From: Marasmius tenuissimus
Taxonomy: Eukaryota; Basidiomycota; Agaricomycetes; Agaricales; Marasmiaceae
Direction: 5' to 3'
DNA length: 64,000 nucleotides
Assembly (NCBI GenBank): GCA_029532415.1
Contig: JAQOTA010000050.1
Span: forward strand, 434,001-498,000
Part shown: piece by piece, positions 32,437-45,066 of the stretch
Layout: each line of letters starts with the position of its first letter
Numbering within the stretch: the first letter of the stretch is position 1
Translations under genes and position numbers: made by a program
The notes under the pieces: model-generated
What the model saw: the letters and a program-made list of their open reading frames with translations, nothing else
The model's database searches: none
What the model was told of the DNA's origin: nothing

Positions 32437-34662
32437 TCATCGTCGCCTGCGAATTGGTTTGGAGAGAATGGCAGGTACAGGTAGCATGACGGTCGAGGTG
32501 TCCCGCCACCCAGATATGCCCTTCATGGGTTCAAACTGCCAATCGCTGACAGTTACAGTGGTGATATCATGACTATAGCTCTCGTTAGACGGTTCAACTT
32601 CAATACAAGAGACTCACTCACGTCTCCGATATATGCGCCTTCAGATTTTCAAGGGTATCCTTAAAATCGCAACTCCTGCACCAAAACCATTCTTCCTTTT
32701 CGTCACTTTTTGTCCACCACCTAGTCCCAATCAGACGTCGTGTCTTCTGGCCCTCCTCTATCTTCTCCACGACATCCAACAATTCTCCCAAAACAGGAAC
32801 AAACTGGTGACGCTGATGCGGTTCAACCTATCCTCCAGCCAGGTTTGTACAGCCCACGCATAGAGAACTAAATGAACGTACTGCTTCAGACCACCGCATG
32901 AAGTGTCTTTCATGTCGTTCCGAACAGTTGATGCATTCCACCATCGGATTCAGGTTCATCATCTCCTCCATCGTCACGGTCGACGTATCGATACCGTATA
33001 ACCTAGCTATTGACTCGGTTACTTCCACAGCTCTCGTAGACAAAGCGATGGCGAGATCGGAGTCGTCCCATTCATCCCAGTACGAACTCGCCCATATTTT
33101 CCTAGGACATTGGTGACCAATAATAACAGAGAACGAACAGGCATTCCGTTCTCCGTGGAGTCGACATCTGGAATGGGCGCAGTGAAAGAGAGAGGTACAG
33201 AGATGAAGATCGCTTTCACGTTTTGTCTCGAGAAACCCACAGCAGTGCCCGGGTTTTCCTTTCATTCCGGGGAGCACCTCATCAAACTGGGAAGGCTCAA
33301 TATCCGCGTCGATGGGGGTTGGATGAGAGTTCTGAAGGGGTCCATCTTGGCAAGCTCAGGAGCAGAGGGCATCGCAAGTCCACGAGGGAGGTTCTTTCGA
33401 ACATCCGACTCCTCTATGAGCTTTTGTAGAATTTCGTAGCGAGGTTTTTCGAGCGGTTCCTGAACATAACGGTGATATTTCACCCTCTTGCTTTCGAGTT
33501 TCGGCTTGATGTTCTGCCAAACTGAACGCAACCAAGTTAATCAGAAGGGAAAAACCATACAGAAATAAGTGACCTCTCACTTTTTTCAGTCAGCGGCTTC
33601 GTTTGCCTGACATTCGAATCAAACTTCACCCAATGGTTCAATAAAACCAAGGGCTCCCAGTCTAATTGAATAAGCCTGGTCGCAATTCTATGAGGATCAG
33701 GATTATCAATATGCACAGAAGTGGATCTGGTAGGGCACACATACGCATTACGCCGAGCTCGGAAAAGAGCTTCGCAATCGGCTGTGGCTTCTTCTTCTCG
33801 GGCATCATCCCAGGCTTTACACCGATCAACGACCTGTCCCAAGAGACGTATCAAGAGCGGATCTTTGACGCAGAAAGAGTAGATTTTGTACCTTTTTCAG
33901 CTCTTCGGCCTTTGAATCCAAGTCTCCCGATTTTTCGGTAAAACCGCTTTGAACCTCGAATGAAGCTTTCTAGTCGCGTCAACCGAGTAGATGATAAGTT
34001 TCTCCTCTGCTTGGTATTGGTGGTTGTCAGCAAGAGGTCTTACGGACAACCACAGAAACTCACGAGCAGGATCATCTATGTCGGGGGACAGCACGATATG
34101 CGGGATAGTAGCAAGCAACTTCTGGGGGAGGGAAACCGCGTATTTCCTCAGAGCTTGGGAGTTTACTATATCGAACCTTGCCGGAGGACGGCGCCGGTAT
34201 CAGACTACCACTTGCAAGAGCGGATATTGGGGCTCACTTTGTAGTCGAACAGGCCTTGCAATACCTCATGAGAGCCGACCAGTCAACTCGCTGTGCGTAG
34301 CCTTGTGTCACGGTGCAATACTGTATAGGTAGAAGAGACAGCCATCAGTATAGCCCAGGGCACATCAAGGCACCACATACTTTACATATCTTATTACACA
34401 AAAGACTCGCATATGCCGGTTCGCTCATTGAAGGGATCCTCTCAGGTAGACCCAGTCTTGACAGAGCCCTCCTCCACAGAAACGCCGTAGACCGATTTTA
34501 AACCATCTTGCGTAGCTTTTTGCTCGTCCTTGGCATTCCCAAGAGATCCTGAGGGTGAAGGTATCCCAAAACCTGCAAAAAACACGCCATAGACGCGTCA
34601 AAACAAAAGCAAGAACAAACGAACAGCACAACGCACCTCATATATCACCTCTAGCGGCAGCT
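32437..34662 (-). pseudogene. Second F-box gene, interrupted by a stop
   Basis: Paralogue of the F-box gene at 14570-16889. The F-box reads KLPLEVIYE, then after a proper intron (AG acceptor intact) VLGYLHPQDLLGMPRTSKKLRKMV. An in-frame TAA at 34498-34500 follows at once, with the frame continuing as NRSTAFLWRRALS. Later exons keep family motifs: SMSEPAYASLL, LPQKLLATIPHIV, WDEWDDSDLAIALS, MVECINC, HFMRWSEA, and a C-terminal FWCRSCDFK...H finger. The frame ends at TGA 32437-32439. The 5' end is close to a possible solo LTR at 34722 and may be truncated. Other exons were not fully phased. Confidence 0.65.
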
Positions 34663-34721
34663 TGTACATATCCTGCAGAGACCCTCCATGATTCGGATTT
34701 GCAACAGTCGTGACCAGCTCT

Positions 34722-35058
34722 CACGGGGTGACGCGTTGGACGCGAGTCACCCCACAGCCTTCCTAGTCAAGTCTCGGACTCGTCTCTTTTATTCTACTTG
34801 TTTCTATCTACTTATGGACACCTTTCGAAGGTTCTGGACATTTCCTTTAACTCATCAACCTACATATTGACTATGGACTCTTATATAAAAGCTTACATAC
34901 TTATGACTTGGACTACCTAGGACTTTAGTATAAAAACCCACATATGTACCGTAGTTTCTCTCTAACTTTTATCTCAATCAACACTGGTTGAAACCGTTCT
35001 CTTATTGCGTGACTTTAGATTGTGACAAACTCTGTAGCTGTGTGATCCTCCGTCACAG
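34722..35058 (+). mobile_element. Possible solo LTR (Gypsy-like ends)
   Basis: Begins near TCTCACGGGGTGACGCG, which includes an 8-bp hairpin GGGGTGAC/GTCACCCC, and ends near GATCCTCCGTCACA. Termini of this CACGG...CCGTCACA type are common in basidiomycete Gypsy LTRs. A TATA box (TATATAAAA) is near 34887. No target duplication was found and the first bases would need a TG to TC change, so this is tentative. Confidence 0.3.
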
Positions 35059-35560
35059 AAACGCTACAGGATTCCCGAACATCCAGTTATCCTGTTCTTT
35101 TTGCCGAACCTGGAGTCATCATAGCCATAGTCGTTTAATTTCTGCTTTTTCGCTATCTGGAAGGGATTTGACGCGTTAGCGATGATTTTGGAGGATGTGA
35201 TAGTAGGACGTATGGTAACAATGGGGAAAAAGGCAAGATATGGTTCAAGGCCAAGATTTGTCGCGCCGTGTGGAAATTGTTTGAACCTGAATTTGACTGA
35301 TGACGTTATGATGATGACTCCTTCTGAAATGGGCGCTCGATTGTACAGCTCGCTGCCCATCCACACATTGTCGTTCGCCTCCATCTAACTAAGAGACTAT
35401 TGTTCATCTTGTCTTAGACTAAACTCCCAGGAGAACTTTCCCGAGGATGAGCCGATAGCTAATAAGCAAAGCTGAATGATTGAGTCCCGTCCCCAGCATT
35501 TCAATGAGGTGAACCCTAGATTTGCCGCCGAGCTGAAAGCCTGAAACCTGGTGCCTGCTG
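35059..35560. other. Left flank of copia element 2
   Basis: No gene recognised. It does not contain the 5' part of the laccase whose 3' part follows the element at 45574. Confidence 0.4.
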
Positions 35561-36067
35561 TGTTGAACGTGATGGATATCATGTGATACATTGTTGATGT
35601 GTTGTTTACGCATCACACACTATTTATAGAGCTACACCTCTATGAACACTTGCGCTCTCATGCAAGAAGTATCTACGTAGCTATTGCTTCACAAATGACA
35701 CTGTAGATACCTGCTACTTATGTAGTTGCATCAGGTATGATGCTCATAGTCCTTAGTGCAAGGCACAACAGACTTTAGTAGCTAAGCAGGCCAATAGGAC
35801 TGCAGACACACTCATTAGTATTATGACTATACGGCTAAATACCTACTTCTAGTAGTAGTTTCATACAATGGTGATGACTCTTACATGTACTGAAACTTGT
35901 GTATAAAAGCTGGTATTCCAAGGCCTTAAGCCTGAAGACAATCTACTTGATTATCACCTCTCAAGCATCTCAAAGCACTCTAACTACTAGCTCTACAAGC
36001 TATCTAACCCAAGGTGAGGTTTAGGACGTTATAACCCACTGTGCAGTTTGACTATGCTGGCTCATCA
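35561..36067 (+). repeat. 5' LTR of copia element 2
   Basis: 507 bp, TGTTGAACGTG to GGCTCATCA. TATAAAA at 35902-35908. It differs from the 3' LTR at four bases, three of them at inferred CpG sites (see findings). Confidence 0.92.
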
Positions 36068-36079
36068 GGTTATGGGCCC
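36068..36079 (+). other. Primer-binding site of copia element 2
   Basis: GGTTATGGGCCC directly after the LTR, identical to the site in copia element 1. Confidence 0.75.
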
Positions 36080-39000
36080 CGCAACAGGCGGCAGGTCGAT
36101 GTTATGATCGGAGTAGTTGGATAACTTTCTGGTGTCACCGCCGTCCTAGCGGATGTCCTAACCACTTGGGTTAGTGAAGTCTCTAGCGATGAGCAGGCTA
36201 TGTCTGGTGGTGTAGTAGGGTACCCCTTCGACACTTTCTACATTCCCTCCATGTCCCTGTACCTCATGCATGTTGTATGAACACATGTACATACTAATGG
36301 CTGGGATTCACTTTCTATTCGCAGTGAGACCCTACTAGGCTGATTCCTAGATTGTCTCAAAGTGATAACCCAGATCGTGCCTTGACCATATATTGTCATG
36401 GCATGATGCTGCCGGAAATCCAACTGTTGGGGGTGGTCCTCGGCTGTACAGCTTCAGCTGAAGAGGCACCTTTTGGGATGTCCATGGAACTGTGCTTCTA
36501 AACCAGTTTGCCATGATGTCCAAAGGCTGAAAAATGCCGCGGTCAAATGACTGTTACAACTGGGATTTCTTATGATATAGTTATACATATCAAAAACGGC
36601 CACTTTAGTATGTACAGGGACTCCTTACCCATATGACCTCCGATTCAAATTATTGTTAGACTCTAGTATCTCCGTTGGTTATTTCTGTTGACCTTACGCT
36701 TATGGCGTGGAGGAAGCAGAATGTACTCCACGGAAAGATCCAGAACTCTAATAATAATATTCTTCAGGCATATGGAAGACGTTTGCTAGTCTGGGATTGA
36801 GACCAGATAGCATGAAGGAATCACCAGACATATACACACTGGAGGTTATGCCATAAGACCATTGCAAATTGGCTGGGACTATGTAACCAGATTAACTCCC
36901 CTGCATGTTCTGTTGTGATGACCTACCTGGTAGCAGCACTGTTGAATCTCCCGACCATTTATTCTTTTAATACAGAAAATAGAATGCTCACGGGATTTTC
37001 GGCAGAAACCAAATATGTCTCACAATTCACAAGAACATACCAATGAACCCAAGATTGTCATTGCCAGACAACCCAATGGTGAAAACTATTGAGTCCCTCA
37101 GGCTGAAGGAGAAACGTTCAATGTTAGGGCTCCCTCCAACCAGCCCCTTCGAATGTATAATCCTTACTCTCAAAGGGTTTATAACAATCCCCAGCAGCCT
37201 CTTTACGCACAGGCAGCTGAAGCCACACTTCCCGCAGGTCAGGGAGCTCTCAATAGTGTTCCGATGTTGGCTCAGGGTGGATCCAATTGGAAGGAGTTTA
37301 TCCGCGTGCTCAAAGCATATTATCGCACCCAGGGAAATGCTAAGGTTCTTATTGAATCAAAGCCTGACACCCCTGCATCTGACACCACAGAAACTGTCAA
37401 GAATGAATACAAAACTTGGCAGGACCGAAACAAGAAATGCTTTGGAGCACTCCAAATGCGCACATACCCTATCCATGACAATATTCTTGATCCAGATTCT
37501 GTAATTGATTGTATTTTGAATATTAAAGCAAACTATGGTTCCAAAAACATGGCTGAACTTCTCAATATGTATACCAACCTCCATTCAGTGGTTTTCCCAT
37601 TGAATCAGAGCCCAGTTGCTGGTATCAATTATATGGCTACCCAGCGACATAAACTTAAGGCACAGGATGTTGAAATACCAGAAGTGCTGTTTGTGTTGAT
37701 GATCATAGCAAAACTTCCGAAATCATGGGCGAATCTCAAAGAATATGTGATTTGACTCAAGAAGGAAGATTTGAAGCTTTCTGAAATCATATCAATTATT
37801 ACCAACACATGGAATGCTAGGACTGGTGGACATTCTGGACCAGAGGTATATACTCCTGCCTATAACGCCAAGATTTCTGGTGTCCCTAAATTTAAGTCTG
37901 CGCCTAACTGGTCTGGTCAATCTGGATCATCTGGTAACAAGTCTGGTGGTAAGCCCAATGGGGGCAATCGTTCTAATCAGAACAACCAACAGAACCAGAA
38001 CCAGAATAACCAAAACCAGCAGGGTACCTCGAAGAAGAAGAACAACAAGAAAGGCAAAGGCAAGGGAAAGGGCAAAAAGCAGAACAAGCCTAAGCAAGGG
38101 GGGCAAAAATCGCATGTTGCCGCTCTAGATGCTCAGCAATGTTCTGTTTTAGAAGCAGAATTCTCTCAACCCCAGAGCATTCACATGTCCATACAGGATC
38201 AGATTGCGTTGAATGCAGTTAATGATTCTATATGCACAGAGCTAGCAAGCGAAACAGTAACATACCGAGTTCCAGTTGATGAGCATTTGTCGATTGAATA
38301 TCTGGATAATCAAGTACCACGTCAGTTACTTGATTTGCAACAAGAAGCAGAAGTCGAAGAACCACAAACTTTGGCAGAAGCTTTTGAGCAATATCCACAT
38401 CTAAACTTTCAGCAGGCAATGTGTATGTCAACTAGGAGTCAAAGAGTTCAAAGAAGGGAACAAGCTCGACAAGATAGGATTGCTTATAATCAAGCATTCT
38501 CTTCTGGGATGGTATTGATTACCGCTCAGAATATTGAGGAACATATTCGTTGAAATGAGCTTACCCCTGAGGAGCAATATCCCTTGCAGCCTAATGCACG
38601 CATGGAGCAAGATGATGACTCCTACAGTGATCTTGATAACCTTGAAGGATCAGATCTAGAACACTTTGAAGCTGCAGGACGTGCAGCAGAAGCTGCTGGT
38701 AGTGATGATGAGGACGAAGTCAATCCTCTCACTCTTCCTAATCCTCGACAGGAAGAATACCATCCTGATGTCTCTGAACTCAGTAGTCTGGACGATGGAG
38801 TACCTAGTAGTGGAGAATTACCTCATCTTGTGTGAAGATCTCAAGGACAAGTTCATGAATCTCAGATTCAGGAGCTACCTATTCAGCAGATGGCATCTGA
38901 CTCGGAAGCAGAAGCTGCATCCGAAGATTCATTTGAGGATCGACCATCCAATAAACATCAGGAATACGACTGGATCTATAATCGAGACACACCTGTGTCT

Positions 39001-42000
39001 TGTCCTAACTCTGTTGTGTCTCATACACCATGCCATTATTGGCCACATGAGACATATGATCCCGAATTTGGTGAACATCGGGCAAACCAGAGACCACCTT
39101 CTCCTCCTTTCGCTCCCCCGTACGCATCTGTGAGCGATGTCCAATATGCTCATACATTCAATCCAAATGATTATGTCTTTGTCAAATATGACAAGAAAGA
39201 ACTCTTTCATTTCCTGAACGAATACAAAGAATGGCATGTCAGCACTGATAGGTTATATACAATCACGGTTAGACCCAATGATTATCCTACTCAGTTTGCA
39301 AACAAAAACCTCCATCATCCTAGCATGATAACTAGGAAATCTGGAGCTTATCTGCCATCAGGATTCAAAGAGACTCATATGGATCTTATCATTAGCAAAG
39401 TCTGGAGAAGATTCGGTCATTACAGACATAAGAACATTTACATCTTGGTTCGCACCAAGCTTGCTATGTTCTGCTATCCAATTGACCAAAGCACATGTTA
39501 TAACATGACTCCTAGACAAGCTGTATGGCAAACCGGCAGTCATGAACAGATAAAGGCAGTATATGCGTTTACACCATCAGGATACTGGAAATGGGACATT
39601 GATCATATCTCTCAAGTTATTATCAACATAAATAAGGTCGTTTGGAAAGACTGGATCTTACACAGAAAACCTGAAGACAAGAATGTCTATCATGTCTTCA
39701 ATGTTGATAAAAACGATGAGTTCAACGGAATTCCCATCCAGGTCCTTAATCCCATTTTCTGGCAATTAATGGTGCTATTAGGCATAGAAGGAAAATGGTT
39801 ACGAGGTCTAGGCACATCCATCCAACGTATTCAAGGTCTTAGGATGATCAACATCCATACAAATCACTTTGAGCCTGAGAATCAACACATTTTCATCAGA
39901 TTTGTTCCTAAAATCAAATTTAGTGAACTTCAAAACTCAACAACCTACTTGTACAATTGGATGAATGAGAAACCATTCCCAAAAGTCTTTGAGCAAAAGC
40001 TTCCCACATGAATGAATCCGGAATACGAACTGGAACAATTCATGAGACCTTTTGCTAGACTTACAGAAGATCTTGTGCAAGACCCAGTACCAATTCCTCC
40101 GCCGACGCAATACTTCTCTATGCAACCTGCATCAACTCTGGCTAGGTTACCCTCTGTCGATTTTACCTTTCGATCACCAGTACAGCAATGCTCAATTGAT
40201 CAAGCTCCTCCAAGAGCAACTGATCAACCACAACAAATTGCTTCAACAAGTGAAGTTGTTGATAACCGCAGCCCGATTGACATGGTGTCTGAACTCCCAG
40301 ATTATCCTGGAGAAGGACCAACTTCACCAGCATATGAAGTTGACCCATGGGTTACAGCAGCAAGGGAGCCTCGCATTACTGAAGCAATCAAAAGAGCCCA
40401 GGAAGCTGCAGATAATAGGCTCACTGATCTTCTTACGATCTCAGTCTTGGAAAGGTGCATGGAAGAGGTGCAGCTGAGCACTGCTGTGACTAATAGTCCA
40501 GATGTAGTGCATGATGTTGACTTAATCAGGAGAAGGATTCAAGTAATTCAATGAATCCAAGGAGAATCTGAATCTGCATTTAAACTTGCAGAATACCAAC
40601 TTGTCCGTGGTAGACACATCAATGATATGTTGGATCTAATTATCTGACGATACAGAAATCTCATTGCTGATACCATGGAAAGTACTGGTCAGAATACTCC
40701 TGCTGAGGAACATCGCACATCAACCCCTGAACTGCCATCTCCTCCTCCACCTGAACCTGCAACCTGGCAAGAGATGAACAATATTGACGAGCACTGGCAC
40801 AAGAGTAATGATAGGTCCCATTGGCAAGTATTTAACTCTGATAGTCTGACACTCGCTGATAAGATTTCGATACAGAACAATAACATTTTGAAGGACGATA
40901 AATCCGACAAATGTAATAATGTACTTGTATTCAAATCTATGCAATTCAAATCGTTTTCTGCTATCACGAGTGATCATACAATAAATCCTCAAGAAGCTTG
41001 GCTACTTGATAGTGGCGCTTCAGGACATATGACTCCGTTTATGACAGATTTCATAGACTATCATGAGTTTGCTATACCAATGGACTTATCAACCTCTGCT
41101 GGCAATGCAGCTAAGATTCAGCTGAAGGGATATGGTACTGTCAATATCAGACATACCAATAGTGCAGGTGTATCGCAAGATACAGAACTCTATCCAGTGT
41201 TGTATAATCCACATAGCCCTCATTGTTTAATCTCTGACGGCAAATTCCAAAGTCTGGGTTATCAGACAATTGGAAGCGGTCAAGAGACTTCAATTCAAAA
41301 TAAGGAAGATGGGTCACTCCTTATGAGCTTTTATCCTAGCTTCAAAGGAGATAACCTACAATGGTTGAACACAAAGACACTTATGGGAACGTTTTTCTTC
41401 GCATCTGTCAAGTCTTTCTTTGTAGAAACTTCCAAAGTTTGGCATAGACAAATGGGACACATTGATACCAGAGTTTTAAGGAACGTAGTGGAACACGTAA
41501 AAGGTTTTCCAGAGAAATTGGCTATTCCGAAGGACGATACATCCATATGTCGAGGCTGTGCCCAAGGCAAAATGGTATCTAAATTGTATCCTCCTTCTTC
41601 CAAACAAGCTAAGGAGATTCTCGAACTCGTTCACGGAGATTTGATAGAATACCCCAAGGCATCATATTATCAGAACGAATATGCTTTAACGCTGTTTGAT
41701 GATGCTTCATCTTACGGATGGGTTTATCCTATTCGAAATAAATCTGATACTGATCAAAAATTACGTGCGTGGATTGCTCTTGTTGAGCGTCAGGCTGATA
41801 AAAAGGTCAAGCACGTGCATTTTGATCAAGGGGGAGAATTCTTTTCAAATGCACAACGTGAATATTACAAGGAATTGGGTCTGATGACGAATAAAGGGGC
41901 TCCCCATATTCATCAACAGAATGGGCGCGCTGAACGATTTAATTGCACATTGCGAGAAAAATCTGAAGCAATGCGTTTTCAGGCTTGTGCTCCTGAAAAT

Positions 42001-44208
42001 TGGTGGGAGTTTGCACTCCTAACAGCCCTTCATACCTATAATTGAACTCCTATTCGCTCAAGAAACTGGAAAACTCCAGTGGAACTTTATCAGGGAAAGA
42101 AGCCTGATGTTTCGTATTTTTGAACATTCAGCTGTGGCGCTTACGTGTATCTTCCTGCTGATACTCCATATCGGAAGAATAAGCTTGCTCCACATTCGGA
42201 AGCAATGATCTTCATTGGCTATGATGACGGATCAAAGGCTTATAGATTCTTTCAACCCGGAAATAATAAAGTTTATGTGACACCACAAGCAGTTTTCAAT
42301 GAAAACTGGTTCCCTAAATGTCAAAAGGAGCTACCTGGATCATTAGAGTTAGATCAATCTGACAAACCTGTCCAATCTATACCCTTTAACTTATACCCTT
42401 ATGACGGTCATGCAGATCATAATGATGACAATCTATTTGATCTTCCAAATATACCTCCACCTTCTGATTCTGACGACGGTCATGATCAAGGGGGAGGTCC
42501 TCCTGAACATCAGGATCTGGATGATGAGACGCACACTCATCAACCCCATAATGACGGTTTTGGATCACCAAAAGGTCCCACTATTCAACCTAATCATTAT
42601 GGTCCTGATCCCAGTACAGCAGGTCCTTCAAATGCTCCACGAAATAATCCTTTTGGATTTAATCGTGAACACCAACGAGAATGGAGGGAATTACCTAGGA
42701 ATGATCCACAGACGGTATTCCCACCACCTTGACCACAAGTTCGAAGGAATCCCGTGCGAACGTGCACTGTTCCTAATAGACCTAATAATGTCTATGGAAA
42801 CAGACCTCCTGTAGAAATAGAACGAGACATTGATTCTGATTCTAACTGGCAACATCAGATTAATCCGACAAATGAGCCTGAAACCATACCAGTTCAGGTT
42901 CCTGAGCCAGATGTTGAGATGGACATGGATGAATTGATGCAAGATCTAGCTCAGGAAGGGGGAGTAAATTACACCAACTATCTGCTTTCATGTGCCGCAG
43001 AGTTGCCAGAGAGTAACTTAGATGACGTTCATGAATGGACTTATAAAAAGATCCAGACACGCCCGAAGGATGAAATTCCGAAATGGGAAGCAGCCTGCAA
43101 ACTGGAATTACAATCGCTCAATGACAGACATGTCTATGACGTTGTAACATTGCCAAAAGACTGTAAGGCAATAAAATCACGTTGGGTATTCAATGTCAAA
43201 TTGAATGGCAGACTAAAAGCCAGAGTTGTTGTGAAAGGATATTTGCAAAAAGGAGGGATAGATTATAACGAGTTGTTCTCTCCAGTTGTACACTACGAAA
43301 CTGTACAATTTTTACTAGTACTAGCAGCACTTGAAGATTGGGATATCTCAGCATTGGATGTCAAGATGGTGTTCCTTTATGGTGCTTTAGATGAGGAGAT
43401 ATACATGGAACAACCCGAAGGCTTTGTTACAGACTCCAGCAAGGTTTGGAGGTTACGCAAAGCATTTTATGGATTAAAACAGGCCTCTCAAGCTTGGTGG
43501 CAACAGTGTACTGAATCCATGAAACAATTGGGATTCAAAAGATGCCTATCCGATGCTGGTGTATATGTCTTCAACAAATGGCAAAGTTGTAATTGCTATT
43601 GTCTATGTTGATGATGCTTTATTTATGGGAAATGATCACGCCCAAATCAAACAATTGAAAGGCAAATTCATGAAGATCTGGGAATGTCGAGACCTTGGCA
43701 AGCCTGAAGAATTCCTGAGGATGTGAATTGTTTGTGACCGGAAGAATCGCCAGATCATACTTGATCAATGGGACTACCTGGGAAAGGTCATTCGCAAATT
43801 CGGACTTCTGAATGCCAGGACGGCATATGTGCCATTACCTAGTGGTTACAACCCGGCCAAATACAATGGTCTGGTTGATACTCAGATCAGACAACAATTC
43901 CAGTCTGTTATCAGTTCATTACTTTATCTGGCGTTGGGAACACAACCAGACATATCTTTTGCTGTAATTAAAATGTCTCAGTATGGTGCAAATCCTACGA
44001 AGGAACACCTGCAGAAGGCATTGCACATTGTCAAGTATCTGAACAATACAAAGTTGTATGAACTTGTTTACAATGGCAAATCAGATCAAGGGCTTATCAC
44101 TTTTGCTGATTCTGATTGGGCAACTGATATGGATGACTGAACATTGCAGACAGGATATCTTGTCAAGCTTGCTGACGCACCAGTCTCATGGGTTTCTCAG
44201 AAACAAAA

Positions 44209-44213
44209 GACGG
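44209..44213. repeat. Target-site duplication GACGG (left)
   Basis: GACGG here and at 44683-44687 flanks the nested solo LTR. Removing one copy plus the LTR restores the RNase H reading frame. Confidence 0.85.
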
Positions 44214-44682
44214 TGTTACGAATCCACCTATTGTTTTCCCTTCCCTTGGTCCCCGGGTACTTTTTCCCCATGTTTTTCTCTTTATTTCCCATGGTTACAT
44301 GTTCTCACCATTGCATTCTGGCCTCCATATCATTACCTGGTACTACCTGGTGTTCCATATTGCTTCCAGATATTTTCCCAGCATACCATATGGTTTCCAT
44401 CATGACAATGTTTCCACATGTATCCCTTGATTCTTATCACTTGTTCTTTTATTTTTCCTCTTTTATCTTCGTTCCCATGATATCTCTACAGCTTGGTTCT
44501 GTCATATATAATCATGGACACTTCTAGATAGTTCCCCAGTCTGACAACTTTGTCTTATAGTGCCTGTATCCAGCATGTACTATCTTACACTTGCCCTACT
44601 CAATTCTATCTTCTCTCCTTTGCACTCTTGACCCTGTTGGTGGCCTGAGGGGCTTTCCTAGTCACTGGCCTTGTTCTTGACA
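44214..44682 (+). mobile_element. Solo LTR nested in the RNase H region of copia element 2
   Basis: 469 bp beginning TGTTACGAATCC and ending TTCTTGACA, with TG...CA ends and a 5-bp target duplication GACGG. It is pyrimidine-rich on the plus strand and non-coding. It is not similar to the LTRs of either copia element here, so it comes from another LTR family. Orientation is not certain. Confidence 0.85.
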
Positions 44683-45057
44683 GACGGTTGCATTATCATC
44701 CACTGAAGCTGAATATATGGCTTTATCTGATTGTACACGTCAGATTTCATGGATGAAATCATTGCTTAATGAACTTGGTTACCCAGTAAAATCTATACCT
44801 TGTGTTAGTGATAACCAAGGCACAATATTTCTCAGTAGTAATGAAGTCTCTGAGAAGTGAACGAAACATAGTGATGTTCGTTATCATTTCATCAGGGGCA
44901 CAGTCACGGATCAAAAGGTTAAAATCTTTTATGCTCCGACAGCGGATAAACCTGCAGATCTTCTTACAAAGAATCTTGCACGACCCAAGTTTGAAAAGTT
45001 TAGACAAGCTTTAGGTTTAACCTTCCACTAATTTGTTCTATGCATGGCGAACTTAGT

Positions 45058-45066
45058 GAGGGGGAG
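45058..45066 (+). other. Polypurine tract of copia element 2
   Basis: GAGGGGGAG directly before the 3' LTR, as in copia element 1. Confidence 0.8.

Larger units (their letters stand above)
37015..45031 (+). pseudogene. Copia gag-pol with 13 in-frame TGA codons, a frameshift and an insertion
   Basis: Homologous to the polyprotein of element 1 from MSHNSQ at 37015 to TAA at 45029-45031. Recognisable parts are Gag, an Asn/Gln/Lys-rich basic segment (37930-38110), the extra middle region, protease LLDSGASGHM (41006), integrase WHRQMGH...CRGCAQGK with its acidic triad, reverse transcriptase YVDDALF (43608) and RNase H. In-frame TGA at 37090, 37753, 38551, 38833, 40009, 40552, 40645, 42043, 42121 and 42730; after a frameshift near 43580, at 43724, 44138 and 44858. 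I saw no in-frame TAA or TAG before the end. RNase H is split by the solo LTR at 44214-44682. At five alignable sites in pol (42043, 42121, 43724, 44138, 44858) element 1 has arginine. Confidence 0.9.

Noticed and set aside
37015..45031. UGA reassigned as a sense codon (arginine) in this organism
   Set aside because: The intact membrane-protein gene and hAT/Plavaka exons use ordinary Arg codons and no internal TGA, TGA ends other frames normally, and CpG deamination of CGA explains the pattern.
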